A DNA stretch of 64,000 nt from Physella acuta. Taxonomy: Eukaryota > Mollusca > Gastropoda > Physidae. Below, in pieces: positions 21,313 through 32,430 of the stretch. Below the pieces are notes generated by a model. The model was not told the DNA's origin. It searched no databases and saw only the letters and a program-made list of their open reading frames with translations. The DNA is taken from NCBI RefSeq assembly GCF_028476545.1, contig NW_026731620.1:186001-250000 (forward strand), read 5' to 3'. Position 1 is the stretch's first letter, and every line of letters starts with the position of its first letter. A program made the position numbers and the translations under genes.

Positions 21313-22398
21313 TCCAATCAGTGTAGACTGCGAACCCCTGCTCCTGTTTTCTCCATCACTAGATTACCTCCCCTCGCTTGACCAGGGGCTATTACTACCA
21401 CGTTAACCCAAGAAGGGCTCTACGGCTAACTAATCCGACCCTAACCCCCGCTACATTTCAATTATCCGCTGACCGAAAGCGACCGATTCCTATCCCCGTC
21501 CACCCCCACCACCTCCCTCGTGTTGGTATTGATCCCCTTTGCTGTAGGGTGGTCCCCCCTTGCTGTAGGGTGGTCCCCCCTTGCCCGCCACCAATCTCTG
21601 CCACAAGACAGTCGTTACCCCCCCCTGCCGGCCGTCACCAGGGGCAGCTAACCGAGTCATCCGGCGTCTGGCACCGGCCTGCTCCCGACTGACAGCAATT
21701 AGCGGAGTAGGTGGCAATTACTCGCCCCGCTTGATTACCTCCCTTATTTGATCAGGGGACGTAATCATTCTCTTGTCAGTGTCCTATTACCTCCCCCGTG
21801 CAAGAAATTATGGTCATACTGAGTCCGTTTTGTGTTTAATAGATTGCATTATCGAGCAGGCGCCACACATTACCAGGTAATGGAGCCACACTGACAGAGA
21901 GCTGCGGGGGCCCATCTATTCACGTTTTAGTCCCATCAAACTGGGGGCCCTTCCTGTCGTCTGCTGGTAAATAAGCTCTGTGTCATGTCCTTCGTGTGTG
22001 GTGGTGTGGGGGTGTGGGGATGTGGTTGTGTGGGGGTGTGGGGGTGTGGGAGGTGCGGTTAAAGGAAAACAAATCGCTGAATTTTTGTTGTCAATGGTTG
22101 TCAATGAAAAAAGGCTGTGAAGGACAAGTAGTTACATTAAATATGAAAATTAAAGAAAAATATAAGAGACTTGGTAAACAAAATACGCACAGGAAAAAAT
22201 GTGAACGTTTAGATATTATATTTATTGATGCTACCCACAACTTCGCAAAACAAATATACAGCTTATAAAAAAATATCGCTGCGATGTATAGGCCCATATA
22301 CTATTTTTATAATATATGAAAATAACTCGTCCTAAAAAACATAATGAATATGGCTTAACACGTGCTTAGACAACTTATATAACAAGACAACCTGCACG
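21313..22398. other. GC-richer non-coding DNA with GATTACCTCCC motifs
   Basis: GATTACCTCCC-type words occur at about 21363, 21735 and 21786. CTTGCTGTAGGGTGGTCCCC is tandemly repeated near 21540-21585. A (TGTGGGGG)n tract lies at 21998-22050. Open frames on both strands here are Pro/Gly/Arg-rich and not convincing. Confidence 0.5.
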
Positions 22399-22480
22399 CA
22401 GTGTTTCTTCCAGACTTTTTTCTCCTGGGGGGGGGACTTGTTATTTTCGGGGGGGAAAGAGATGCCTGGAATAAACTCTG
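22399..22480 (+). mobile_element. Short hAT-type MITE (CAGTGTTTCTTCCAG family), 82 bp
   Basis: CAGTGTTTCTTCCAGAC at the start and GCCTGGAATAAACTCTG at the end are inverted repeats; flanks CCTGCACG (22391-22398) and CCTGCAGG (22481-22488) match at 7 of 8 positions. Two G runs are all that remains inside compared with the roughly 207-bp full copies. Confidence 0.88.
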
Positions 22481-22978
22481 CCTGCAGGTATAATCGTGTA
22501 TATCTATCTTGTGTTCTTTATAAACGTTAAATTTCCGCGAAATTGCAAACGTAGGATACACCACTCTGAATCATTCATAGACATCTACAACACCCAATAT
22601 TTTACCAATCGTATCTCTATATCCTCCCTTGGCAACTTTATTTCTGATCTTCTATCATGTCGAAAGTTCTGTGTTCTGTACCACTAGCTACCTCCATACA
22701 CCATTCCGTCAAAATATCTCAAGTTCGATCCTATTCCAAAATGCACATTTACATTTAAATTCCACAAAAAATATTTATTCAATCTATGAAGAAACAGCTG
22801 AATGAAATGAAACAGCTGTTTTATTATGACATTTACGTTTTTAACAAATACTCTACCCCGTTAATGTTAGCCTGATAATTCTTGCATACAGTGGGATTTC
22901 TTTTTAAATATCTGATCTTTGATTTATATACATCTTCATAGAGCTGAGGTATGAACAAAAACATATAACCGTAGGTGC
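22481..22978. other. Non-coding DNA
   Basis: AT-rich, no repeat or gene recognised. Confidence 0.5.
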
Positions 22979-23280
22979 ACGTATGTTATTGGTTGGCTGT
23001 TAATCAGAACAACATAATATCTCATATTATAAATTTAGAACGTATGTTATTGGTGGGATTTTAATCAGAACAACCCAATATCCTAGATCATAAATTTAGA
23101 ACGTATGTTAATGGTGGGATTTTAATCAGAACAACCCAATATCCTAGATCATAAATTTAGAACGTATGTTAATGGTTGGATTTTAATCAGAAAAACCCAA
23201 TATCCTAGATCATAAATTTAGAACGTATGTTAATGGTGGGATTTTAATCAGAACAACCCTATATCCTAGATCATAAACAA
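22979..23280. repeat. 61-bp tandem repeat, about 5 copies
   Basis: Units start ACGTATGTTAATGGTGGGAT and contain AATATCCTAGATCATAAATT. Copies 2-5 are nearly identical, copy 1 is older. No coding frame is kept. Confidence 0.93.
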
Positions 23281-23711
23281 TTCTCTCACTTTACAGCACC
23301 TCACCTGATATCTTGCAATTAAAAATGAATTGATAATCAAGGCTATCTTTAGCGACAGTTAAAGGTTTATCATTTAAAAAAACGCTTTGGGGGTAGATAA
23401 ATAAATGTTAATGAAGGTGACGTTGTCACGTGATCAAAAATCTGGGATCATTTTTCTCTCTAGGACTTATGTACATTCGATTGTGTGGACCAAAATATTT
23501 GTACTGCAAGTGTATGCTTACATAATTACAGTTATATTCAATTTATGGGGGAGTGGTTTGAACTGGGTTTTTTTTTTTGGCAGCTTTCAAATCATAGGTT
23601 GAGGCTGTTTAGTGGTTGTATAGCTATAGTTGATGTTGATATTGGTGAAAGTATTTTTGGAAGACGACAGTCATCCCAGTTACAGCCTGTGAACTCCTGC
23701 AGGGTACTGGG
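23281..23711. other. Non-coding DNA with a weakly protein-like frame
   Basis: The plus-strand frame ending near 23727 includes RLFSGCIAIVDVDIGESIFG, which looks less like low-complexity noise than most frames here. It has no start context or homologue I recognise. Probably chance or an old transposon fragment. Confidence 0.3.
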
Positions 23712-23763
23712 TGACGTCATCTGGTAAATAATAAGTGCCACCCTGGCCATTAGGTTGACGTCA
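23712..23763. promoter_or_regulatory. Pair of full CRE palindromes
   Basis: TGACGTCA occurs at 23712-23719 and 23756-23763, 44 bp apart, in otherwise unique sequence. CREB/ATF proteins bind this 8-mer. Pairing makes a regulatory role plausible but nothing else supports it. Confidence 0.35.
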
Positions 23764-23855
23764 TTTCCTATTGAACTTCTCAAAAGCTCGATCGGAGGTT
23801 ATAACGAAAACGCCCAAAGCTATTTTCAATATTAAATTATACGTTTGTGCCATAT

Positions 23856-23868
23856 AAATAAATAAATA

Positions 23869-23961
<93 letters not shown>

Positions 23962-23980
23962 TGTGCGTGTGTGTGTGTGT
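23856..23980. repeat. Compound (AAAT)n(TA)n(TG)n microsatellite
   Basis: Three adjacent simple repeats in one run. Confidence 0.97.
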
Positions 23981-24120
23981 AAAACAACTAAATTGTTACA
24001 CTGGGTCTTTTGATACTAAATGTGTTAGCACCCGTCAACACTAGTATACCTGTAAGTGCTTGAAAGCTAAAACCTGCTTATGTCAGATAGCAACTGTTTA
24101 TCTGATCGTGTTTCAAACGT

Positions 24121-24202
24121 CTCAAGTAGCGGGGATTTGAACTGACCAACTTGTATTTCATACAAGGCAGAATTTCCCGAAAAATGAGTGATGTCGCCAC
24201 CT
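24121..24202 (-). other. tRNA-like sequence, possibly a SINE head (weak)
   Basis: On the minus strand GTGGCGA and CCGCTAC could pair as acceptor arms, CTTGTATGAAATACAAG forms a hairpin, and AGTTCAAATCC resembles a B-box. The T-arm does not pair well. Probably a decayed tRNA-derived element. Confidence 0.3.
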
Positions 24203-24411
24203 GGGAGGGAGGGGCTGAAATTATGCAGAAGGGTGGGCGTTTCATTAAAATAGGGATATCATTAAACCCTTCAAGTAGAAATTAATCGCCTGGCTCCCAA
24301 TGATAAAAAATATTCAGGTCACGCAAACTCGAGTTAAAAATAATTTCATTTCAATATTAAACAACTGGGTTAATAAAAACTAACTGTTGATTACAAATCA
24401 AAACCTAACAC

Positions 24412-25007
24412 TTTTTTACTTTCTCGTATAGAGAAAGTCTTGTAATCACCTCACTGATACGGAAAAACATGATTTTGCAATCTTGTCCGTATGTCTGTGT
24501 GTCTGTGTGTCTGTCTGTCTGTGTGTAAACACGATAACTTGAGTACCGTTACAGCTGGGTTGATGAAATTTCATATATAAGTATTTTATCAAAATCGTAG
24601 ATCCTGATCAACTTTTGAGCGATTTCCGATAACCGAAAGTGGTATTTTGAATTTTTCAAAAGCCTATAACTTGAGTACTATTTCAGATAGATAAATGAAA
24701 TTTCACAAGTAAGTAAAATATCTAATTCTCTACCTTCTGTCAAATTTTGAGTAATTTCCGTTTACCGGAAGTACTAATTTGCGCTATTTTTGATTTCTCA
24801 AAAAACGCATGTAAATTTATAAAGTACTAATAATATTGCGCACTATTACGCACATTTTGCTTTGGCGTTCGCTTGGTGCGCAATTCTTTTTTCTATGAGA
24901 TTCTATTCTATTTTTAAAAGTTTAAGTAATTAAAAATCATGTCTATATTTTAAGTTATATAAGAATATTCGAGAAAGTTTAGGGGAGATCACTCCCGGTT
25001 TATTTTT
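24412..25007 (+). mobile_element. TACTTTCTCG-family element, uninterrupted copy
   Basis: Starts TTTTTTACTTTCTCGTATAG and ends CGAGAAAGTTTAGGGGAGAT plus CACTCCCGGTTTATTTTT. A TCTG/TG microsatellite and two TTTCCGGTTACCGGAAGT-like blocks lie inside. It aligns along its whole length with 58231-60126 except where that copy holds a Helitron; the corresponding empty site here is the junction 24959/24960. No TSD or coding region is clear, so its transposon class is unknown to me. Confidence 0.85.
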
Positions 25008-25216
25008 GTTAAAGTGATTTTGACAAGTACAAAACGGTGTACTTTTGTACAACAGTCGAGAGTAATGGTGAATGTCTTATGATATGCCGCACCGATTACT
25101 CTAATTATTTAAAGTGAATTTTATTCTTATTATTACAATACAATTAAAATACATATGTGAGTATTTTAATATATTTTACTGTATGTCATATAAATATTAA
25201 ATATACTTATACAGGC

Positions 25217-25245
25217 CTATATATATATATATATATATATATATA

Positions 25246-25327
<82 letters not shown>
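25217..25327. repeat. (TA)n microsatellite
   Basis: Pure TA apart from a TAGGCATA interruption near 25242. Confidence 0.97.
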
Positions 25328-25332
<5 letters not shown>

Positions 25333-25392
25333 TTATATTTATATAATATGTCTATGTTTTGGGTTTAAAACACGTATTTAAAGCGCTGTCTG

Positions 25393-25634
25393 GTGAAATG
25401 TGTTGGCTTTAGAACATTTTGTTTTGCCTGCTTCAAAGATGTCGTTATTAGAGGATTGTTTTACAAATTAGACAAAACAAATCTACAACCACATACAAAT
25501 AGGCCTTCTGCTAGTTCTTCTCTTGCTGCAACATATTTTGTATGTGCACAAACACAGTTTTGTGGAGCGGAAATGAAGCAGGTTTCAGATGTATTTTCAG
25601 CAGAGAAACCAAATAAAAAATTGCTTATCTATCG
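25393..25634 (+). other. Candidate first-exon-like open frame (weak)
   Basis: An 81-codon frame from an ATG at 25393 runs into a donor-like CGG/GTGAGC at 25634. Composition is mixed (for example NRPSASSSLAATYFVCAQTQ) rather than low-complexity. I recognise no family, and upstream stops confine it. It could be chance or the remains of a transposase or gene. Confidence 0.2.
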
Positions 25635-26384
25635 GGTGAGCAAGGATTTTTCTTTTTTTCTGGTTTCAACAGACGACAAAAAAAATGTTTGAAAATGAAC
25701 AGACGACTTTCTTTAAGCTGCAAATAAAGATCGGAAATTTGAAATCAAAGATGGCTGCCTAAACTTCTGGCAACAAAAAAGCAAACACTAGAAAGCTATA
25801 CTTGATCATACATGATTAAAATTGTTTATTGCATTTCTCCCATCAAATAACAGAATCCAGTTTTTGTGCAGTTAGTGTCGTGTTACGGACATACCGGCTC
25901 AGGGGTAAGACTCCCATTAGCCAGGCAGGCCTTCACGTAGCGAACTCCGACTAACTGTGAAGTTTCTCTACTACTTGTTGGAAAACACTAAAACTTACTG
26001 CAAATTGGAAATCTTTTTAATATGAAAAGACTGAGAAGTAATATACTTGCATAACAGATTTATTCTCTCCCTCGGAATTTTAACGTGATTCGAAGTTTTG
26101 TGGGTGAACTTCTTCATCTTTCATGTCCACGTATATTAACAACACTAAAACAAACTGATCTCATCGAAGTCTATTTGTATCGTCTGCTGAGTAATAGGAA
26201 ACAACAAAGTCTAGCTCAACATACAGGTTTCATAGCGCCCTCCAAACCCCACCAACAACTTTAACACCTCCTCATACAACACAGCACCCCCTCCACAATA
26301 CACTACAACACCCTTCCCATATCCCTCCAACACCCCACTAACACCTCTCCAACACCCCTACCAACACCCCCATGCAACCTCACC
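25635..26384. other. Non-coding DNA
   Basis: Unique sequence ending in a degenerate prelude (CCTCCAACACCCC words) to the satellite. Includes the shared block listed at 25890-25960. No gene. Confidence 0.5.
25890..25960 (+). repeat. Dispersed repeat fragment, copy 1
   Basis: CCGGCTCAGG, CTCCCATTAGCCAGGCAGGC and CTCCGACTAACTG are shared, in the same order, with 39827-39890. TGTTACGGACA just upstream recalls an LTR start but no end is visible. Class unknown. Confidence 0.6.
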
Positions 26385-29300
26385 CTGCTCCACATGTATG
26401 ATACACCTACCAACCCTGTACATAAATCTCTACTCACCGACCCCCCCCCCAATCTGCTCCACCTGTATGATACACCTACCACCCCTGTACATAAATCTCT
26501 ACTCACCGACCTCCCCCCCCCCCACCTGTATGATACACGTACCACCCCTGTACATAAATCTCTACTCACCGACTTCCCCCCCTGCTCCACCTGTATGATA
26601 CACGTACCACCCCTGTACATAAATCTCTACTCACCGACCTCCCCCCCCCCCCACCTGTATGATACACGTACCACCCCTGTACATAAATCTCTACTCACCG
26701 ACTTCCCCCCCTGCTCCACCTGTATGATACACGTACCACCCCTGTACATAAATCTCTACTCACCGACCTCCCCCCCCCCCACCTGTATGATACACCTACC
26801 ACCCCTGTACATAAATCTCTACTCACCGACCTCCCCCCCCCCACCTGTATGATACACGTACCACCCCTGTACATAAATCTCTACTCACCGACTTCCCCCC
26901 CTGCTCCACCTGTATGATACACGTACCACCCCTGTACATAAATCTCTACTCACCGACCTCCCCCCCCCCACCTGTATGATACACGTACCACCCCTGTACA
27001 TAAATCTCTACTCACCGACTTCCCCCCCTGCTCCACCTGTATGATACACGTACCACCCCTGTACATAAATCTCTACTCACCGACCTCCCCCCCCCACCTG
27101 TATGATACACCTACCACCTTGTACGTAAATCTCTACTCACCGACCTCCCCCCCCCCCACCTGTATGATACACCTACCACCCCTGTACATAAATCTCTACT
27201 CACCGACCTCCCCCCACCTGTATGATACACCTACCACCCCTGTACATAAATCTCTACTCACCGACCTCCCCCCCCCCCACCTGTATGATACACCTACCAC
27301 CCCTGTACATAAATCTCTACTCACCGACCCCCCCCTGCTCCACCTGTATGATACACCTACCACCCCTGTACATAAATCTCTACCCACCGACCTCCCCCCC
27401 CCCTGCTCCACCTGTATGATACACCTACCACCCCTGTACATAAATCTCTACTCACCGACCTCCCCCCCCCCTGCTCCACCTGTATGATACACCTACCACC
27501 CCTGTACATAAATCTCTACTCACCGACCTCCCCCCACCTGTATGATACACCTACCACCCCTGTACATAAATCTCTACTCACCGACCTCCCCCCCCGCTCC
27601 ACCTGTATGATACACCTACCACCCCTGTACATAAATCTCTACTCACCGACCTCCCCCCCCCCCGCTCCACCTGTATGATACACCTACCACCCCTGTACAT
27701 AAATCTCTACTCACCGACCTCCCCCCCCCGCTCCACCTGTATGATACACCTACCACCCCTGTACATAAATCTCTACCCACCGACCTCCCCCCACCTGTAT
27801 GATACACCTACCACCCTATACATAAATCTCTACTCACCGACCTCCCCCCCCCTGCTCCACCTGTATGATACACCTACCACCCCTGTACATAAATCTCTAC
27901 TCACCAACCCCCCCCCCCACCTCCACCTGTATGATACACCTACCACCCCTGTACATAAATCTCTACTCACCGCCCCCCCCCACCTGTATGATACACCTAC
28001 CACCCCTGTACATAAATCTCTACTCACCGCCCCCCCCCCCACCTGTATGATACACCTACCACCCCTGCACATAAATCTCTACTCACCGACCTCCCCCCCC
28101 CCGCTCCACCTGTATGATACACCTACCACCCCTGTACATAAATATCTACTCAACGACCTCCCCCCCCCACCTGTATGATACACCTACCACCCCTGTACAT
28201 AAATCTCTACTCACCGGCCCCCCCCCACCTGTATGATACACCTACCACCCCTGCACATAAATCTCTACTCACCGACCTCCCCCCCCCCCGCTCCACCTGT
28301 ATGATACACCTACCACCCCTGTACATAAATCTCTACTCACCGACTTCCCCCCCCTGCTCCACCTGTATGATACACCTACCACCCCTGTACATAAATCTCT
28401 ACTCACCGACCTCCCCCCCCCCCCACCTGTATGATACACGTACCACCCCTGTACATAAATCTCTACTCACCGGCCCCCCCCCACCTGTATGATACACCTA
28501 CCACCCCTGCACATAAATCTCTACTCACCGACCTCCCCCCCCCGCTCCACCTGTATGATACACCTACCACCCCTGTACATAAATATCTACTCAACGACCT
28601 CCCCCCCCCCACCTGTATGATACACCTACCACCCCTGTACATAAATCTCTACTCACCGACCTCCCCCCCCCACCTGTATGATACACGTACCACCCCTGTA
28701 CATAAATCTCTACTCACCGGCCCCCCCCCCCACCTGTATGATACACCTACCACCCCTGCACATAAATCTCTACTCACCGACCTCCCCCCCCCCCCGCTCC
28801 ACCTGTATGATACACCTACCACCCCTGTACATAAATCTCTACTCACCGACCTCCCCCCACCTGTATGATACACCTACCACCCCTGTACATAAATCTCTAC
28901 TCACCGACCTCCCCCCCCCCCACCTGTATGATACACGTACCACCCCTGTACATAAATCTCTACTCACCGACCTCCCCCCCACCTGTATGATACACGTACC
29001 ACCCCTGTACATAAATCTCTACTCACCGACCTCCCCCCCCTGCTCCACATGTATGATACACCTACCACCCCTGTACATAAATCTCTACCCACCTTCCCCC
29101 CCCCCCACCTGTATGATCACCTACCACCCTGTACATAAATCTCTACTCACCGACCTCCCCCCCCCCACCTGTATGATCACCTACCACCCTGTACATAAAT
29201 CTCTACTCACCGACCTCCCCCCCCCTGCTCCACCTGTATGATACACCTACCACCCCTGTACATAAATCTCTACTCACCGACTTCCCCCCCCTGCTCCACC

Positions 29301-29425
29301 TGTATGATACACCTACCACCCCTGCACATAAATCTCTACTCACCGACTTCCCCCACCTGCTCCACCTGTATGATACACCTACCACCCCTGTACATAAATC
29401 TCTACTCACCGACCTTTCCCCCAGC
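26385..29425. repeat. 62-72-bp satellite with a C-tract in every unit, about 45 copies
   Basis: Each unit carries CACCTGTATGATACACCTAC, CACCCCTGTACATAAATCTC and TACTCACCGACCT followed by a C run of 5-14; some units add TGCTC or GCTC. The variable C run keeps shifting the reading frame, which yields overlapping spurious frames on both strands. On the complementary strand each unit offers one G-tract. Confidence 0.97.
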
Positions 29426-29567
29426 AGCAACATGCACGCGCACACCCCCCCCCTTCCCGGCCCCCAGTCTGTTCCCTATCACCGCGACATTAAGACCGCC
29501 ACACCCCCACCCGGAAACGTGAGAATCCCTTGCCCTTATGTCACGTGACTGTCCAGGGTGTGAGTAC

Positions 29568-29675
29568 CTGGAAGACACGCGCCACCTGCCGGCCGCTCAC
29601 CTCGTGCCACGCGCTGATACCCACCTGCACGTGATACCCGACCAGCGACACACCCACATACGTCACATCCGGTCC
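29568..29675 (-). other. Candidate exon, 36 codons (weak)
   Basis: In a GC-rich patch (about 60 percent) the minus strand is open for 36 codons between an AG at 29676-29677 and a CAG/GTACTC donor (29562-29568). The peptide includes VGVSLVGYHVQVGISAWH and uses GTG/CAG-rich codons; both other strand readings hit stops. The acceptor lacks a good pyrimidine tract and I do not recognise the peptide. A decayed exon or a GC-rich non-coding patch are both possible. Confidence 0.25.
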
Positions 29676-29699
29676 CTGCTATCTATCGAGTACACATAG

Positions 29700-30500
29700 G
29701 TTGGCGTGTTCTAAATTCCAGCGCACGTCCCTTTAGTGTCTGTTAAAATAGCTCCAACAGGTAGACTTGTATTAATGACCTTTGAACCCTCCACAGACGT
29801 GCATTAAATAACACTAAGACGTCTTTTAACCGACCTTAAATACATCCTTAAATGCCTTTTAAAACAATTACTAATCCCTCTATACAACTCTATAGATCTC
29901 TATACAATGCCCGGTGTAATTCAATTCTATTGTGTACCTAAATGTTTACCCTTTTCTAATGCAGCGTTTAGGTTCGTAATTTCCTAGACCTATTCGTCTC
30001 CGGCGAAACTGCAAGGATATCTAATTTAAAAAAAAATATCTAATTAGATATTAAAGTACAGTGCCTGGTTACTGCAGTAAATTATTGGTCACGGATGGCT
30101 GCTTTCACGCTTAAGATCCGACCTTGGACTAAGAAGGGGCAGATAACTGTCTGTTCGAGATCGCAATCTATAAAATGCTTTTTAAATCCAACGAGCCGAC
30201 CCGCTGCGTATCATACGCCGCTATTTAGTTGTTTTTTTTTAAAACGTTTTTCTTAACTCAGCTTCGCGTTTGTTTGTTTGTTTGGTTGTTTGGATGTTTG
30301 TTGTTAAAATTGACATCGAAAATTAGCCCACTTCTGATTGCTCTAACAATTTCAGATGCAATCATAAAAACTAGCAATTAGTGACCGTAATTAGCTTAAT
30401 TTAATTACGCCCCAAGGACCATAAAATTGAGGACATGATTTCTAAAGATACCGACAAGACTGGAGGCCTATTGACACAGTTACTTCGGCCCCAATCGATG
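29700..30500. other. Non-coding DNA with homeodomain-type words
   Basis: Unique DNA with AAGGGGCAGATAACT near 30135 and a cluster of AATTA words (GCAATTAGTG, GTAATTAGCTTAATTTAATT) at 30370-30410. Could be regulatory; no gene. Confidence 0.45.
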
Positions 30501-30511
30501 TGAGCGCGCTG

Positions 30512-30583
30512 GCCGTGATCGTATAGTGGTTAATACTTCGCGTTGTGGCCGCGACAACCCAGGTTCGAATCCTGGTCGCTCAA
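30512..30583 (+). tRNA. tRNA-His(GTG)-like gene, acceptor stem degenerate
   Basis: GCCGTGATCGTATAGTGGTT is the classic eukaryotic tRNA-His start. D-stem GTAT/ATAC, anticodon stem TCGCG/CGCGA around loop TTGTGGC (anticodon GTG), and T-arm CCAGG-TTCGAAT-CCTGG all pair perfectly. The acceptor pairs only at its inner four positions; the outer three do not. A T5 Pol III terminator follows at 30586-30590. Perfect inner arms with a spoiled acceptor suggest a recently inactivated gene or a tRNA-derived element head. TGAGCGC at 30501-30507 is complementary to the 3' CGCTCA, an odd alternative pairing. It lies 65 bp upstream of hairpin H2. Confidence 0.65.
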
Positions 30584-30647
30584 GATTTTTAGTCCGTGTA
30601 TTTATAAACACTTTTTTAAAAACCACGTTTTTCATGTGTAGCAACGG

Positions 30648-30914
30648 ACTAAAAAGGAGAAAATAAAATACTTAAAAAAAACTTTTTAAAAAACCACGTT
30701 TTTCTTGTGGACTAAAAAGTAGAAAATAACTATTTACATACATTTGATGACAAAAAACGTGGGTCGGGCAGATGGGTCGGGAAATTTGATGGTGAACGTA
30801 CCCACGTTTTTTGTCATCAAATGTATGTAAATAGTTATTTTCTACTTTTTAGTCCACAAGAAAAACGTGGTTTTTAGAAAGTTTTTTTTAAGTATTTTAT
30901 TTCTACTTTTCAGT
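30648..30914. repeat. Long near-perfect hairpin (H2), about 115-bp arms
   Basis: Arms 30648-30763 and 30801-30914 with a 37-bp loop; only a few mismatches, mostly at the outer ends. Each arm contains a 70-bp unit bounded by CCACGTTTTT and AAAAACGTGG (30694-30763, 30801-30870). A further partial unit (ACCACGTTTTTCATGTG) lies just outside at 30621. It shares ACTAAAAAGTAGAAAATAA and the boundary words with H1 at 16873-17234, while the centres of the units differ. Confidence 0.95.
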
Positions 30915-32144
30915 AATTTATAATTTGTGAATTCGACAGTATCAATGCTGCCATTGAAAATATTTGCTTAAAAACACTAACCCCCCCCCCCCCCCCCACG
31001 TGAAAGCAGCCTCCTCTTAGTAACCTCCTCTCAGTTTAAAATCGTTTCAAACTAAATTATCTGCCCCTAATAGCCGTCCCCAAACCCGTCTCTATGATTG
31101 TAAAATGTAAACAGAGTGAACACCGCTCACCAGATCATGTGGGGGTGGGGTGGGGGTGGTAGTGATAGAGAGGAAGAGAGGAGACTGCAAAGGCGCGCTT
31201 GCAGCTTGTTTTCTAACTGATCCCAGAAGAGAATTATATTATTAGTTATGTAAGTCGTATGTAATATTGAATTTATTAAGAACGATATAAAATTAATAAT
31301 AATAAAATGTAAAAAATTAAGTACAGTTTTTTTTTTTGTTTTTTTTTTTTAAACTAATTGATCGTCGTACTATTTTAATACATAATTACTAACAAGTATA
31401 AAGTAAAACAATTTAAAAAAAAAACTTTATTATTTTTAATGCACTGACAAGAAAGAAAAAACAACAACTACTTTCTTTAATAAAACATTGATCGCTAAAT
31501 TATTTTACAGATTTCAGGAACGGCTTTTTCTAAAGAAAACAAGATTGTATTTTTTTTTTTATTTTTAGCTTTTTAAAAATCGTATTATTCTAAAGGTCGT
31601 TTTTTTTTTTAATTGTTTCATTTTCCGAAGACTTGACGCTAAACTGCCTTATGTGACACCCGTGTACTTTATTGACAATGACCTTTGAACACAAACTTTA
31701 ATCAACATCCGGTGTTTTAAAAATTATATCCTCCATAAAAATAATTACTTTAAGATAGTAATCGACACAGTGTAAACTCCAATGTAAACCCTCGAAACTT
31801 TTTGCTAAGCAAATTTCTTAGACCAACAAACAAAGCAAGCTTTGACGAAGAACATGTAAAAAGTTAATAAAATAAAGTTATTGGTTTTTTTAATGTAAAT
31901 CTGAAATCAGAACTCCGCTGAAAGATGGCGATGAAGACACATGTTTTTTTTTGGCCTGAAGTTTTTTAGAAAGAAAAAAACCTGGCACTTGAAATCTTAT
32001 GACAACACTTGCCAGTTTGTCCGAGGGCTTGTGTGAACATTTAATTTCAAATATTGCAACGTGAGAGGGCTGAGATATTCTAGGTGAGTCTTATTTTACT
32101 GTTACAGCTAGAGATATTTTATTTCTTTGTGCTTTTCAAATCTT
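30915..32144. other. AT-rich non-coding DNA
   Basis: A C run at 30981-30997, the inverted motif AAATTATCTGCCCCT at about 31056, and poly-T stretches. No gene or element is recognised. Confidence 0.5.
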
Positions 32145-32430
32145 CTTGACGGACAGACAATCAGACAGACAGACAATCAGACAGACAGTCAGACAGACAA
32201 ACAATCAGACAGACAGACAATCGGACAGACAGACAGTCAGACAGGCAGACAATCAGACAGACAGACAATCAGACAGACAGACAATCAGACAGACAATCAG
32301 ACAGACAGACAAACAATCAGACAGACAGACAGACAGACAGACAATCAGACAAACAATCAGACAGACAGACAATCAAACAGACAAACAATCAGATAGACAG
32401 ATAATCAGACAGACAATCAGACAGACAGGA
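32145..32430. repeat. (CAGA)n/CAATCAGA microsatellite
   Basis: CAGACAGACAAT units, imperfect. The Arg/Gln/Thr/Asp-rich open frames are artefacts. Confidence 0.97.

Noticed and set aside
21378-21692. 104-codon plus-strand frame in GC-rich DNA
   Set aside because: Pro-rich, overlaps an equally open minus-strand frame and includes a local tandem repeat; no family resemblance.
26394-29522. Many Pro/Leu/Tyr-rich overlapping frames
   Set aside because: Satellite units; the frame shifts at each variable C run.
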